Shown: piece after piece, positions 43,688 to 52,549 of the stretch
How positions within the stretch are numbered: the first letter of the stretch is position 1
Layout of the letters: every line of letters starts with the position of its first letter
Assembly: GCA_946187935.1 (NCBI GenBank)
Contig: CAMHSJ010000001.1
Span: forward strand, 1-64,000
From: an uncultured Clostridia bacterium
GTDB taxonomy: Bacteria > Bacillota > Clostridia > Saccharofermentanales > Saccharofermentanaceae
Reading direction: 5' to 3'
DNA: 64,000 nt
Made by a program: the position numbers and the translations under genes
Notes under the pieces: model-generated
What the model was told of the DNA's origin: nothing
Seen by the model: the letters and a program-made list of their open reading frames with translations, nothing else
Databases searched by the model: none

Positions 43688-45154
43688 ATGAACAAGTCCG
43701 GAGATCATTTTATAAAGCGTTATGAGGTGGCAGCCATAGCCGTCTGTTCTTTGGCGTGGCTGCTTATCGCATTTAACATTCCCTATATGCACGATGACTG
43801 GGACTGGGGTCTTAAGGACGGCATATTCCATCTTGTCCATGCCGATCTCAACAGCAGATACATGGGAAATCTGTTTGAAGTCCTAATGACAAGGTCGGTC
43901 ATATTAAAGACTCTTATACTTGGCGCAGGCTACAGCCTTATACCTTTCCTTTCCGTCTATCTTCATAAGGTCAAAGACGCGGGAAGAGGCGCAGCATATC
44001 TTATCGTCAGCATTCTTATCTTCTCTTTAAACCATGAGATGTGGAGCGAGACCTACGGCTGGATCGCGGGCGCGGCAAATTTCATTTTGGTCATGCCGTT
44101 TCTTATCCTGTGGCTTTATGCGGTAAGAGGTCTTTATGGCCAGAAATGCTATGTAAAGATATGGCAGAAGATCCTTTTGTTTCTACTGTCTTTTGCCATG
44201 CAGCTGTTTCTCGAAAACATTGCAATCACTGTAAGCTTTATTTCTTTTCTGGTTCTTATACATCTTCTGAGAAGAAAGTCTGATAACATCATTCCTGCGG
44301 TCGTTATCTTCATTGGGAATCTCACAGGCGCACTCATATGTATCTTCAGCGGCACCGTAAGGGAATTATTCGGGACTGGCCAGGCTGTTGAAGGCTACAG
44401 GAGATTTGTCTTCGGGATGTCAGATCCGCTTATAGTAAAGCTTTCCAAGAGCCTGGGATTCTTCTTCTCTGACTGCCTTCCTGACGTCTATCACATCTGG
44501 AATGCTCCCGCGGTCATCTCTGTTATCGCCGTTCTTACGGTATATGTTCTAAGGAGCGCGAAGAAGAGAAAAGCTCTTTACGCGTTTGCTCTTATTAACG
44601 TTCTCATATGCATCTATCTTTCTCTGTCCCTTACAATAAGCACACGCCGCTTCTATGCTGTCATGGGAATTGTGATATTTGCTGTCATCATTATCGAGAT
44701 ACTCCTGACAGACCTTAAAGATAAGTTCTTTGTCCTGGGGATATGGATCATGGCTCCTCTTGTAATAAGCCCGATGTGCATTCTCGATAACTGGGGCCCG
44801 AGGCTCTTTGTCACGGTCTTCCTATTGCACATAGCAATGCTCTCTGTCCTCATTAATAACCTTGAGGTAAAGCTGTCAGCATCAATGGCTAAGATCATAT
44901 ATATCGGCATAGCCTGCGTTGTCATTATGAGGATCGCACTTGCCGTTCTTATCTATGCTGAGATAGGAAGCTGTACTTCCCGCCGTATGGATCAGATCCA
45001 AAGAGCAAGAGACGGAGAAGTGACGCAGTTATATCTTGAAGCTTATCCGCACGAGATCTATCTTTATAAGCCCGATCCAAAGGAGCCTGAGCGCGTTTTA
45101 TACTTCAAGGCGTTCTATGGCATTCCTGATAATGTGAACATAATAACGGACTAA
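43688..45154 (+). CDS. DUF6056-like multi-spanning membrane protein
   Basis: 488 residues with about twelve hydrophobic helices. An acidic pair just after the first helix, 'MHDDWDWG', is in the position of the catalytic Asp of GT-C glycosyltransferases, and 'NHEMWSETYGWIAGA' fits DUF6056 proteins, which are suspected lipid-linked sugar transferases. GTAAGGGGG precedes ATG 43688. Its stop overlaps the AraC gene's stop by 4 bases on the other strand. Confidence 0.7.
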   Translation: MNKSGDHFIKRYEVAAIAVCSLAWLLIAFNIPYMHDDWDWGLKDGIFHLVHADLNSRYMGNLFEVLMTRSVILKTLILGAGYSLIPFLSVYLHKVKDAGRGAAYLIVSILIFSLNHEMWSETYGWIAGAANFILVMPFLILWLYAVRGLYGQKCYVKIWQKILLFLLSFAMQLFLENIAITVSFISFLVLIHLLRRKSDNIIPAVVIFIGNLTGALICIFSGTVRELFGTGQAVEGYRRFVFGMSDPLIVKLSKSLGFFFSDCLPDVYHIWNAPAVISVIAVLTVYVLRSAKKRKALYAFALINVLICIYLSLSLTISTRRFYAVMGIVIFAVIIIEILLTDLKDKFFVLGIWIMAPLVISPMCILDNWGPRLFVTVFLLHIAMLSVLINNLEVKLSASMAKIIYIGIACVVIMRIALAVLIYAEIGSCTSRRMDQIQRARDGEVTQLYLEAYPHEIYLYKPDPKEPERVLYFKAFYGIPDNVNIITD

Positions 45155-46002
45155 GAGTTTCTGTATTTATTGGGGGTCAGCCCCATCTCTTTTCTAAACA
45201 CCCTGATAAGATGGCTTGCATCCGTAAAGCCTGTCATGGCGCTGATCATGGCAAGATCCATGCCTGTCGTCTTAAGGAGCTCACAGGCTTTGGCTACGCG
45301 CACATACTGGACATATTCCTTAAATGGTCTTCCGAATATCTTTTTGAACTTCCTGGCAAACCTCGAGTAACTCATATTGCACATGGATGCCATATCAGAT
45401 GCCAAAAGCGGTCTTGAGATATTCTCATCGATATATGAAGGCAGCATGCCTATGTCAATGTAAGATTCTTCAGAAGAAGAAAGAAGAGATGTGTCCATAC
45501 CTTCTTCTGCCCAGAGCCTCATTATCTCCGTTAAGACTATCTGAAGATCTGCGCTTATTATGCCGAGATATCCCATGTGCTTTTGCTTCATCTCGTTTAT
45601 GGCGTTCTCTGTCAGTTCGGGAATCCTTGTCTTTTGTATCTCGCCTGATCTGAAGTGCACCTTGATGTCCTTTTGTGATGACAGTGTAAGAAGAGCTGAT
45701 TCGCTCCAGCTGAGTCCGCCCATTGCACTGTTTCCGGGAGTGAACTTGATGACGGAATACCTGGCAGGCTCTTTAAGTGTCTTAATTGCATGCATGGCAG
45801 AAGGTAAAAGAACGACCAGATCACCCGGAAGGGCAGTGATGTCGTTTCTTCCTATGGTGACCTTGATCCTGCCTTCCGCGATATACATGATCTCCATGAA
45901 ATAATGCCAGTGCATCCTTACTTCATAAGGACTGTTGTGGTCCTCAACAAAACATTCATAGCGGTGATCCTTGATGTCAGAATACTCGTATAGCTTAGAC
46001 AT
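45151..46002 (-). CDS. AraC-family transcriptional regulator
   Basis: 283 residues. An N-terminal cupin-like sensor (about 15-150, 'MRMHWHYFMEIMYIAEG') is followed by the double helix-turn-helix at 180-283: 'LASDMASMCNMSYSRFARKFK' and 'MISAMTGFTDASHLIRVFRKE', the AraC signature. It is divergent from the SDR and epimerase genes (99-base spacer), so it is the likely regulator of that pair, responding to a sugar-like ligand. Confidence 0.88.
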   Translation of the reverse strand: MSKLYEYSDIKDHRYECFVEDHNSPYEVRMHWHYFMEIMYIAEGRIKVTIGRNDITALPGDLVVLLPSAMHAIKTLKEPARYSVIKFTPGNSAMGGLSWSESALLTLSSQKDIKVHFRSGEIQKTRIPELTENAINEMKQKHMGYLGIISADLQIVLTEIMRLWAEEGMDTSLLSSSEESYIDIGMLPSYIDENISRPLLASDMASMCNMSYSRFARKFKKIFGRPFKEYVQYVRVAKACELLKTTGMDLAMISAMTGFTDASHLIRVFRKEMGLTPNKYRNS

Positions 46003-46101
46003 ATTGCTCTTTCTGTTATATTAATTGACATATTCATTATACTTTATTGCCTGTTCAAGATATATAGTCTGCTTATAGATCAAGTTACCGGGGGGTTATT
46101 T

Positions 46102-46845
46102 ATGGTTGATGTTAACGGCAGATGGGCGCTCGTAACAGGCGCGGCAAGAGGCATAGGCAGACTCGCTGCACTTTTCCTGGCAGACAGGGGATGCAACATC
46201 ATAGCCCAGAGCAGGGACAACAAGCACACGGATGAACTCGTAAAAGAACTTGCAGACAAGGGCGTCAAGTCGATCCAGGTTCAGTGTGAGCTTTCTGATG
46301 CTGATTCCGTAAGAGCCATGCTCAAGGCCATAGACGATATCGGAGTAAGAGTCGACATAGTCTTAAACAATGCGGGCATGCAGATCGCATACAGGACTGA
46401 CTACATGAACACGCCTGTAGAAGACTACACCATTAGCTTTGCGATAAACACGATAGCCCCCATGCTCATCTGCTACCATTTCCTTCCCAAGATGCAGAAG
46501 GAAGGATTCGGCAGGATCGTAAACACTACGAGCGGCATCGCATTAGAGCCTGAGCAGGCGGGATACTCTGCGAGCAAGGCGGCACTTAACAAGGTAACCA
46601 TAGATATCGGTTCCAAGTTAAGAGGAACTGATGTTGCTATCAACCTTTGTGATCCGGGCTGGTGCAGGACCGACCTCGGAGGCCCCAATGCGCCCAATGC
46701 TCCCGAGAGCGCGATCCCGGGCGTCGTTGTAGGAGCCTTCATAGATGACGGCAAGTCAGGAAGGATCTTCTCGGCAGGCAGGTTCTATGACATGACTCTC
46801 GAAGAAGCGGTAAAGACAGCAGAAGGCATGGACAGCCCTTATTGA
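46102..46845 (+). CDS. Short-chain dehydrogenase/reductase
   Basis: 247 residues. 'ALVTGAARGIGRLAAL' is the nucleotide-binding loop (TGxxxGIG), 'LNNAG' is the NAG motif, Ser lies in 'VNTTSGIALEP' and the catalytic Y-x3-K is in 'YSASKAAL'. A classical NAD(P)-dependent oxidoreductase of sugars or alcohols. GGGGGG precedes ATG 46102. It is 10 bases upstream of the epimerase-like gene and divergent from the AraC gene. Confidence 0.9.
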   Translation: MVDVNGRWALVTGAARGIGRLAALFLADRGCNIIAQSRDNKHTDELVKELADKGVKSIQVQCELSDADSVRAMLKAIDDIGVRVDIVLNNAGMQIAYRTDYMNTPVEDYTISFAINTIAPMLICYHFLPKMQKEGFGRIVNTTSGIALEPEQAGYSASKAALNKVTIDIGSKLRGTDVAINLCDPGWCRTDLGGPNAPNAPESAIPGVVVGAFIDDGKSGRIFSAGRFYDMTLEEAVKTAEGMDSPY

Positions 46846-46855
46846 CGGAGGCCAT

Positions 46856-47869
46856 ATGAAGATACTTTTAATCGGAGGCACGGGAACGATCAGCATGGCG
46901 ATCACGCGTGCTCTTGCATCAAGAGGAACGGACGATGTTTATCTGCTCAACAGGGGCACAAGGACATCAGAGCTTCCAGGCGGCGTTAATGTTATCAGCG
47001 CAGATATCAATAACGAGGATGAAGTAAAGACAAAGATCTCCGGCATGAAGTTTGATGCCGTCTGCGAGTTCATAGGATTTGTCCCGGAGCAGATAGAACG
47101 CGATCACAGGCTTTTCGCAGGTAAGACGGACCAGTACATATATATCAGCTCGGCATCCGCATACCATAAGCCCGTAAGAAGCTATGTGATAAATGAGGGC
47201 ACGGCTCTGGCCAACCCCTACTGGCAGTATTCCAGAGACAAGATCGCTTGCGAGGATCTGCTCATGAAATACTACAGGGAAGAGGGATTCCCTGTTACGG
47301 TCGTAAGGCCGAGCCACACTTACGATGACAGGAGCGTACCCCTTGGAGTCCACGGCAATAAGGGAAGCTGGCAGGTCGTAAAGAGGATGATGGAGGGCAA
47401 GCCCGTCATTATCCACGGCGACGGGACTTCGCTCTGGACCATGACGCATAACACTGATTTTGCGAAGGGTTACATCGGACTTATAGGCAACCCTCATGCC
47501 ATAGGCGAGGCGTTCCAGATAACGAATGACGAGACGCTTACGTGGAACCAGATCTACGAGACCATCGCCGGGGTGTTAGGCGTAAAGCTTAACAGCGTCC
47601 ACGTCTCATCCGAGTTCTTAAGGGATGTAAGTGACTACGATTTCGAAGGATCTCTCATAGGAGACAAGGCATGCTCTGTCGTATTCGACAACAGCAAGCT
47701 TAAGCGCGCAGTCCCGGGATTTGCCCCCGATGTCAGGTTCGAACAGGGCATTGCCATGGCAATAGAAAACATCTTAAAGCACCCTGAATACCAGATCGAA
47801 GACCCTGAGTTTGACAGCTGGTGCGATAAGGTGATAAGCGTGATAGAGCAGGCCAAGAAGCAGTTTTAA
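46856..47869 (+). CDS. NAD-dependent epimerase/reductase, extended SDR
   Basis: 337 residues. 'ILLIGGTGTISMAI' is the Rossmann loop with the G-x-G-x-I form of atypical extended SDRs; 'ISSASAY' provides Ser, while the usual Y-x3-K is shifted to 'YWQYSRDKIACE', with Y-x3-K in YSRDK. The closest picture is the isoflavone-reductase or nucleoside-sugar epimerase group of Clostridia. It forms an operon with the SDR and ends before a strong hairpin. Confidence 0.85.
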   Translation: MKILLIGGTGTISMAITRALASRGTDDVYLLNRGTRTSELPGGVNVISADINNEDEVKTKISGMKFDAVCEFIGFVPEQIERDHRLFAGKTDQYIYISSASAYHKPVRSYVINEGTALANPYWQYSRDKIACEDLLMKYYREEGFPVTVVRPSHTYDDRSVPLGVHGNKGSWQVVKRMMEGKPVIIHGDGTSLWTMTHNTDFAKGYIGLIGNPHAIGEAFQITNDETLTWNQIYETIAGVLGVKLNSVHVSSEFLRDVSDYDFEGSLIGDKACSVVFDNSKLKRAVPGFAPDVRFEQGIAMAIENILKHPEYQIEDPEFDSWCDKVISVIEQAKKQF

Positions 47870-47896
47870 ACAACCACAGAACCTCTTACAGATATT

Positions 47897-47946
47897 GATG
47901 CCACACCTTGTCATAAGGAAAACTTATACAAAGTGTGGTATCTTTA
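47897..47946 (+). terminator. Long imperfect hairpin terminator
   Basis: GATGCCACACCTTGTCATAAG pairs with CTTATACAAAGTGTGGTATC (about 20 pairs with G-T pairs and one bulge) across GGAAAA, then TTTAT. It separates the epimerase gene from the next. Confidence 0.7.
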
Positions 47947-47977
47947 TCGTGGAATAAGGATAAGGGAGGATAAAACT

Positions 47978-49375
47978 ATGCCACACAGCTCAGGCGGCGG
48001 ATCACACGGCGGCGGATTCCATGGTTCAAGCCATTCATCTTCATCGGGCGGAGTATCAACCCGTTACTATCCCGGCGCAAGGAAATACATGTATCACACA
48101 CATGACGGTCATACCAGGTATGTTTATTCAAGGACAAAGCCTGCCAAGCCTTCACTTGCTTCAGTTTTGGTATTTCCGATATTCGGCTTTTTCTTCGCTT
48201 TGATAATGGCTGTCGGCACGCTTGCCGATACACCCAAGAAGCTCGATCAGGACTATCCCAAGCAGAATGTATATGTCTACGACAACATTTCCATCATAGA
48301 AGACCATGAGTCGCTCACGGAAGAACTTAAGGCGTTCCAGGATGTGACGGGAATATGCCCTGTCGTATATACGGTCTTTGACGAACAATGGGAATCCGAT
48401 TACGATGACCTCGAGGAATATACCTATGATCTTTATGTGGATGAATATAGAGACGAGAAGCACTTCGTTATCGTTTATTCCATTCCGGAAGACACATGGG
48501 GTGATGAGCAGAATTATCAGTGGTCATGGGAAGCCTGCCAGGGCGATTACACTGACGATATCATCACCGATACTTTCTTCGAGAACTTCGGCAACAGGCT
48601 GAACCGTGAGATAGGCGAAGCGTCAGATCCGGGTCCCGCTCTTGAAACGGCATTTAAGTATGCGACCCAGAGAGCAGATGCAAGGATCAACCCCCAGGGC
48701 AGTGCCAAAGCTCTGCGCACGGTGGTCTCGCTGATGCCCTCACTCTTTATGTTCGGCATAATGATTGTCATAGGTATCGTAATGTACCGCAACTACGTCA
48801 AGATGAAGGATGTCGAATACGAGGAAGTGCCTTTGGATCAGGAAGAAACCATCAAGGGAGATTTCCTCTCTTCGATGACGCTGGGAACAAATGCAAATAC
48901 TGCTTCTGCGAACACTTCGCCAAACAAGAATAATTCTGCCTTGGCAATAGTAGCCGTAGTAGTCTTGATCTTCCTGGCTCCGTTCTTTTTCTCAGGCATC
49001 GCGATGCTCATAAGCGGTATTGCAAAAGCTGCCCAGGGCGACCCCTTTACGCTCATCTTCGCCCTCATCTGGAACATCATAATAGTCGTTATCATCTTCT
49101 CGATCTTCAGGGCTATTACCAAGAACAAAAAGAAGAAGCCGGCTCCTCTTACTGCAGAATACCCCCAGCCTGACAAGGGCTTCGGTGAGCCTGTCTCAGC
49201 CGCTCATAAAGACAAGGCGGAAGACAGACAGATATTCTCATCAACTCCGTCTTACGATGACACTCTATTTGAGAGAACATTCAAGGAGAATGACACAGGT
49301 CTGTTCTCCGGCAGCTCCAAGACCGACTATGATGACGAAGACTATAAGCGCATGAAGAGAAAGGGATACGAGTAA
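47978..49375 (+). CDS. TPM-like membrane protein with Gly/Ser/His-rich N-terminus
   Basis: 465 residues from ATG 47978 behind GGGAGGATAA. The first 30 residues are low complexity ('GGGSHGGGFHGSSHSSSSGG') and may bind metal. A helix at about 60-80 is followed by an external domain (about 90-230, 'NVYVYDNISIIEDHESLTEELKAF...PVVYTVFDE') that resembles TPM_phosphatase domains. Helices lie at about 245-265, 315-345 and 360-385, then a polar acidic tail. Function unknown; a membrane quality-control or envelope role is the usual guess for TPM proteins. Confidence 0.65.
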   Translation: MPHSSGGGSHGGGFHGSSHSSSSGGVSTRYYPGARKYMYHTHDGHTRYVYSRTKPAKPSLASVLVFPIFGFFFALIMAVGTLADTPKKLDQDYPKQNVYVYDNISIIEDHESLTEELKAFQDVTGICPVVYTVFDEQWESDYDDLEEYTYDLYVDEYRDEKHFVIVYSIPEDTWGDEQNYQWSWEACQGDYTDDIITDTFFENFGNRLNREIGEASDPGPALETAFKYATQRADARINPQGSAKALRTVVSLMPSLFMFGIMIVIGIVMYRNYVKMKDVEYEEVPLDQEETIKGDFLSSMTLGTNANTASANTSPNKNNSALAIVAVVVLIFLAPFFFSGIAMLISGIAKAAQGDPFTLIFALIWNIIIVVIIFSIFRAITKNKKKKPAPLTAEYPQPDKGFGEPVSAAHKDKAEDRQIFSSTPSYDDTLFERTFKENDTGLFSGSSKTDYDDEDYKRMKRKGYE

Positions 49376-49389
49376 ATATCTCTGCAGAA

Positions 49390-49491
49390 TTCCATAGAGT
49401 GCTCCATAATCACCTGCCTTTTATGGACCGGATTATGGAGTTCCATAAAGTGCTCCATAATTGCATATCGATTATGGAGCAACTTATGGAA
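49390..49491. repeat. Direct and inverted repeats built on CTCCATAAT
   Basis: Arm TTCCATARAGTGCTCCATAAT occurs at 49390-49410 and 49441-49461 (20/21 match). Its inverse occurs in full at 49471-49491 (19/21 match to the second copy across a 9-base loop) and in part at 49432-49440. The long hairpin abuts the stop codon of the minus-strand gene, so it may act as its terminator or be a small mobile repeat. Confidence 0.75.
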
Positions 49492-50253
49492 TCAGGCTGA
49501 TAATCCACTTTCATCCAAAGCTTTACAGCATAAACTGTTGACCAATGAAGTGATTACCGCAGTGATCAGGTCAGTGCCGGGCATATAAGAAGCCGTTCCA
49601 TATAGAGTCAGTAATGATTCGCCCGGCAGGATATTGCAGCTGAAATATTTATTTATCTTATGCAAAGCATTGATCATGTATTCTTCGTTGTCTGCCATCC
49701 CCAGAAACTCGATCAAAAAACAACGGTCGATAAAATCAAGATAAACCACAAAATCAGGATAATACACATCGCCGTTAATATATACTGCAGGCTCATACTT
49801 ATACTTAAGACCTAATGATTCAAGGCATTCTGCGATTATGACTTCCCCTCTTGATCTCATACGGATATTGCCATGGTTTAAAAAGCCCTTAAATGGCACC
49901 GGATTACTGCACTCCTTTAATTCTTTGAAGAATCTTCCGTTCAATTCTGCCTTGTAAGGGATGAGCTTTATCCTGCTGATCTGCTGCTTTTCCCTTGCGC
50001 TCAGATTAGCCTCAAGATCCATAACTATGCGCTTTGCCTTATCCCGCTTCTCCTTTAGCTCTGCAAATCTTGCTGCCTTCGGTGAATCCTTGGCGCATTC
50101 ATGGCTTTTGTATTTTTTGCCTGACCTATAGTAGACTCTGTACACATTTCTTCCATTATGGACTCCTTCTTTGATCTCCGGGATCTCTAAGAGGATATTC
50201 TTGTTATACAGGTATCTGGCTATCTGCCACGCATTCGTTAATTCGTTCTTCAT
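49492..50253 (-). CDS. PD-(D/E)XK nuclease-like protein
   Basis: 253 residues. The C-terminal half has the pattern 'RSRGEVIIAECLESLGL' (Glu), 'YYPDFVVYLD' (PD) and 'FLIEFLG' (E-x-x in the strand where E-x-K is expected; here E-F-L, so the Lys is missing or shifted). This fold is used by restriction enzymes and repair nucleases. The N-terminal region is charged, with helix 'KEKRDKAKRIVMDLEANL'. AGGAGGTGAAG precedes ATG. No methylase is adjacent. It may be a solitary or catalytically changed nuclease. Confidence 0.6.
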   Translation of the reverse strand: MKNELTNAWQIARYLYNKNILLEIPEIKEGVHNGRNVYRVYYRSGKKYKSHECAKDSPKAARFAELKEKRDKAKRIVMDLEANLSAREKQQISRIKLIPYKAELNGRFFKELKECSNPVPFKGFLNHGNIRMRSRGEVIIAECLESLGLKYKYEPAVYINGDVYYPDFVVYLDFIDRCFLIEFLGMADNEEYMINALHKINKYFSCNILPGESLLTLYGTASYMPGTDLITAVITSLVNSLCCKALDESGLSA

Positions 50254-50332
50254 TTATCTTCACCTCCTGATTAAATGATACCTGCTATTTCTTTTAAAAA
50301 ATGCGACAAAATCATACAAAAACCGACAAATA

Positions 50333-50353
50333 AAGGGGGCCTATAGCCCCCTT
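50333..50353 (-). terminator. Hairpin after the DUF5684 gene
   Basis: AAGGGGGC pairs with GCCCCCTT across CTATA; on the minus strand it is followed by TATTTGT. It lies downstream of the 50379-50924 gene. Confidence 0.75.
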
Positions 50354-50378
50354 GCTGATGTAAATCAGTTGTCTTTGA

Positions 50379-50924
50379 TCAGATATCGAAAAGCCCGTCT
50401 TCCATCTGATGGCCTCTGCTCGGTATGTAGGTGTTGTCTGAAAGACCGAGCACGGGAATACCGACAGGGGTTAACAATAAGAGCATTACTATTCCCCAGG
50501 CCTTGGACTTGCCAAACTTCTCGGCAAGGGACATATAAACCAGGACCATCATAAGCATCATGAAGAAGCTGCCGACGAACGGTATGAATGCGAAGAGAAC
50601 ATAGTAACCCTGATAGCCTGCGATCTCGTTTAATACCCATGAATTATAGATCGGGATAAGGCACTTCCAGCCGGGCTGGCCGGCCTTGGTGAAGAGCTTC
50701 CACTGTGAGATCAGCATTACGGCCGCCATAACAAGGCTTATGCCGATCATGACCAGATACATGAAGATGAGCGGCAATATCGGATCGTCTGCTGCGACCA
50801 TCCAGACGATAAAGATGAATGGCGTTGCAAAAAGGGCAATATAGCACAAGACGGCTAATACCGACATTCCGATAGCAAGACCACTCGGTTTCCAGTCAGG
50901 ATAGACTGTGGGTTGATTGTTCAT
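50379..50924 (-). CDS. DUF5684-type membrane protein
   Basis: 181 residues with four to five helices. The segment 'WKLFTKAGQPGWKCLIPIYNSWVLNEIAG' is the DUF5684 signature (K-A-G-x-x-G-W-K...P-I-Y-N), often seen next to signal-peptidase-like genes. No enzyme motif. AAGGGGGGAC lies upstream of ATG 50924. Function unknown. Confidence 0.75.
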   Translation of the reverse strand: MNNQPTVYPDWKPSGLAIGMSVLAVLCYIALFATPFIFIVWMVAADDPILPLIFMYLVMIGISLVMAAVMLISQWKLFTKAGQPGWKCLIPIYNSWVLNEIAGYQGYYVLFAFIPFVGSFFMMLMMVLVYMSLAEKFGKSKAWGIVMLLLLTPVGIPVLGLSDNTYIPSRGHQMEDGLFDI

Positions 50925-50994
50925 TAGTTTGTCCCCCCTTATTCCTTGGATGATTGGATTATAACATAAACAGATAATAGCAGATTTAACAGTG

Positions 50995-51645
50995 TTACAA
51001 GCCTGTATTTTCGTACTCTATATCGGATACGAGGCCGTCCGTGAAGAAGAACGTAAGGCGCGAGGAGCCTGACTCGTAGCATATGGACGAGCCGTTATCA
51101 GTATAGCCCGGACCATATGTGGTTATGACGTTGTCAGCCGTATCAGACAGCCTGATGCCTTCTCTGGTGGTCAGCTCAGGGCTCGTGATCTGTATGCCGC
51201 TAATTACATTCGTGCCATTGGCAGAAGGAGATACAAACAGGGTAAAGTCCCTGTATGTGTAAATGCTGACTGAAGAATCAGAGGACTCATCAAGATTCTC
51301 CGTATTGCTTCCGGAGCCTACGTAGAGTTCATATCCCGTTCCCAGCTGAGTTATAGTCTGGTCAGCGGGATCTCCGGGAACGATATTGGTGCCGTAATAG
51401 TTAAGGTAATACTTCTGGACTGCGGTAACGGAGTCTGCTATCACCAGATCGGCAGTTGCCATACCGCTTACAGAAGATGCAAGAGATTCATCAGGGTCTG
51501 TCTCGATAGTAACTATCGTGCCCGCAGCCTCGCCGTTGGACAGAGTGATCTCTATCTCTTTGCTTCTGCCGCATGAACAGATAAGAAGGGGAATGATCAT
51601 GGCCCCGGCCGTTAAAGCGATAGAGGTGGATCTTCTGCCTTTCAT
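50995..51645 (-). CDS. Lipoprotein of unknown function
   Basis: 216 residues. The signal peptide ends in lipobox 'LLICSC'. The C-terminal 90 residues, with 'GIQITSPELTTREGIRLSDT...VITTYGPGY' and 'TFFFTDGLVSDIEY', have the pattern of repeated beta units seen in secreted proteins that sense a substrate ('GI.lGdt..dvi..yG'). It lies 6 bases downstream of ProB and is probably co-transcribed. Confidence 0.7.
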   Translation of the reverse strand: MKGRRSTSIALTAGAMIIPLLICSCGRSKEIEITLSNGEAAGTIVTIETDPDESLASSVSGMATADLVIADSVTAVQKYYLNYYGTNIVPGDPADQTITQLGTGYELYVGSGSNTENLDESSDSSVSIYTYRDFTLFVSPSANGTNVISGIQITSPELTTREGIRLSDTADNVITTYGPGYTDNGSSICYESGSSRLTFFFTDGLVSDIEYENTGL

Positions 51646-51651
51646 AGCATT

Positions 51652-52467
51652 TTACCTTGCTGCGAAGAAAGTTCCTACGTCGTCCTGATCAAGGATACGC
51701 TCAAGGACCTGGGGCTCAGAGCCGTCAGCAATGATGCCGTTGATACCGTGAGCTGTGCACTTGTCCATAGCGGTGATCTTAGTCTGCATGCCGCCGGTAC
51801 CGAGCCATGAACCCTTGCCTGCCGTGAAATCGAGCATGTCTTCAGTAATTACCTCAACATAAGAGATCCTCTTGGCATCAGGATTCTCCTTGGGGTTTGA
51901 ATCGTAAAGACCATCAACGTCTGACAGGATTATGAGCAGATCTGCGCCTGCGAGGCATGCAACGTCAGCAGACAAAGTGTCGTTGTCTCCGAATGTTCCG
52001 TTGTGCATGATCTCCGTCGTGGATACGGTGTCGTTCTCGTTGATGATCGGGATTATGTTCATCTCAAGAAGAGTCTCGAGAGTGTTGGTGATATTTGCTC
52101 TTGTAAGGCGGTCTGTAATGCCGTCCTTGGTCAGGAGAACCTGTCCTGCCCTGTAGGAATACTCTGCAAAAGACCTGAGATATGCATTCATCAGTTCGCA
52201 CTGTCCGACTGAAGCAATGGCCTGCTTTTCTCTTGTCGTCTCGGGACGCTTGGTAAGGCCGAGATAGCCGACACCCACGCCGATGGCACCGGAACTCACC
52301 AGAAGGACTTCCTTGCCGCGGTTCATGAGGTCAGATATAGAGCGGCATAATCTGTCGATATTGCCGAGGTTCATCTTGCCGTTGTCGTATGTAAGAGTAG
52401 ATGTACCGACCTTGATGACGATACGGTTTGCGAAGTTTACAGCTACTCTAGAGCCACCGTTACTCAA
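51652..52467 (-). CDS. proB: Glutamate 5-kinase, first step of proline synthesis
   Basis: 271 residues. The amino-acid-kinase fold is clear: 'IVIKVGTSTLT', 'VSSGAIGVGVGYLGL', 'PIINENDTVST', 'FGDNDTLSADVA' and 'GTGGMQTKI'. The product phosphorylates glutamate with ATP. The C-terminal PUA domain of enterobacterial ProB is absent, which is common in Bacillota. The start is TTG 52467 with AGGAG ten bases before it. No proA follows, so the pathway genes are split in this genome. Confidence 0.9.
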   Translation of the reverse strand: MSNGGSRVAVNFANRIVIKVGTSTLTYDNGKMNLGNIDRLCRSISDLMNRGKEVLLVSSGAIGVGVGYLGLTKRPETTREKQAIASVGQCELMNAYLRSFAEYSYRAGQVLLTKDGITDRLTRANITNTLETLLEMNIIPIINENDTVSTTEIMHNGTFGDNDTLSADVACLAGADLLIILSDVDGLYDSNPKENPDAKRISYVEVITEDMLDFTAGKGSWLGTGGMQTKITAMDKCTAHGINGIIADGSEPQVLERILDQDDVGTFFAAR

Positions 52468-52549
52468 TTGGATAGCGCTCCTTATTTACTAAGATTACAA
52501 AAAGCACGTAAAGGATATACTCTTATATTAGAAAAAGCAAGATTAAGGT

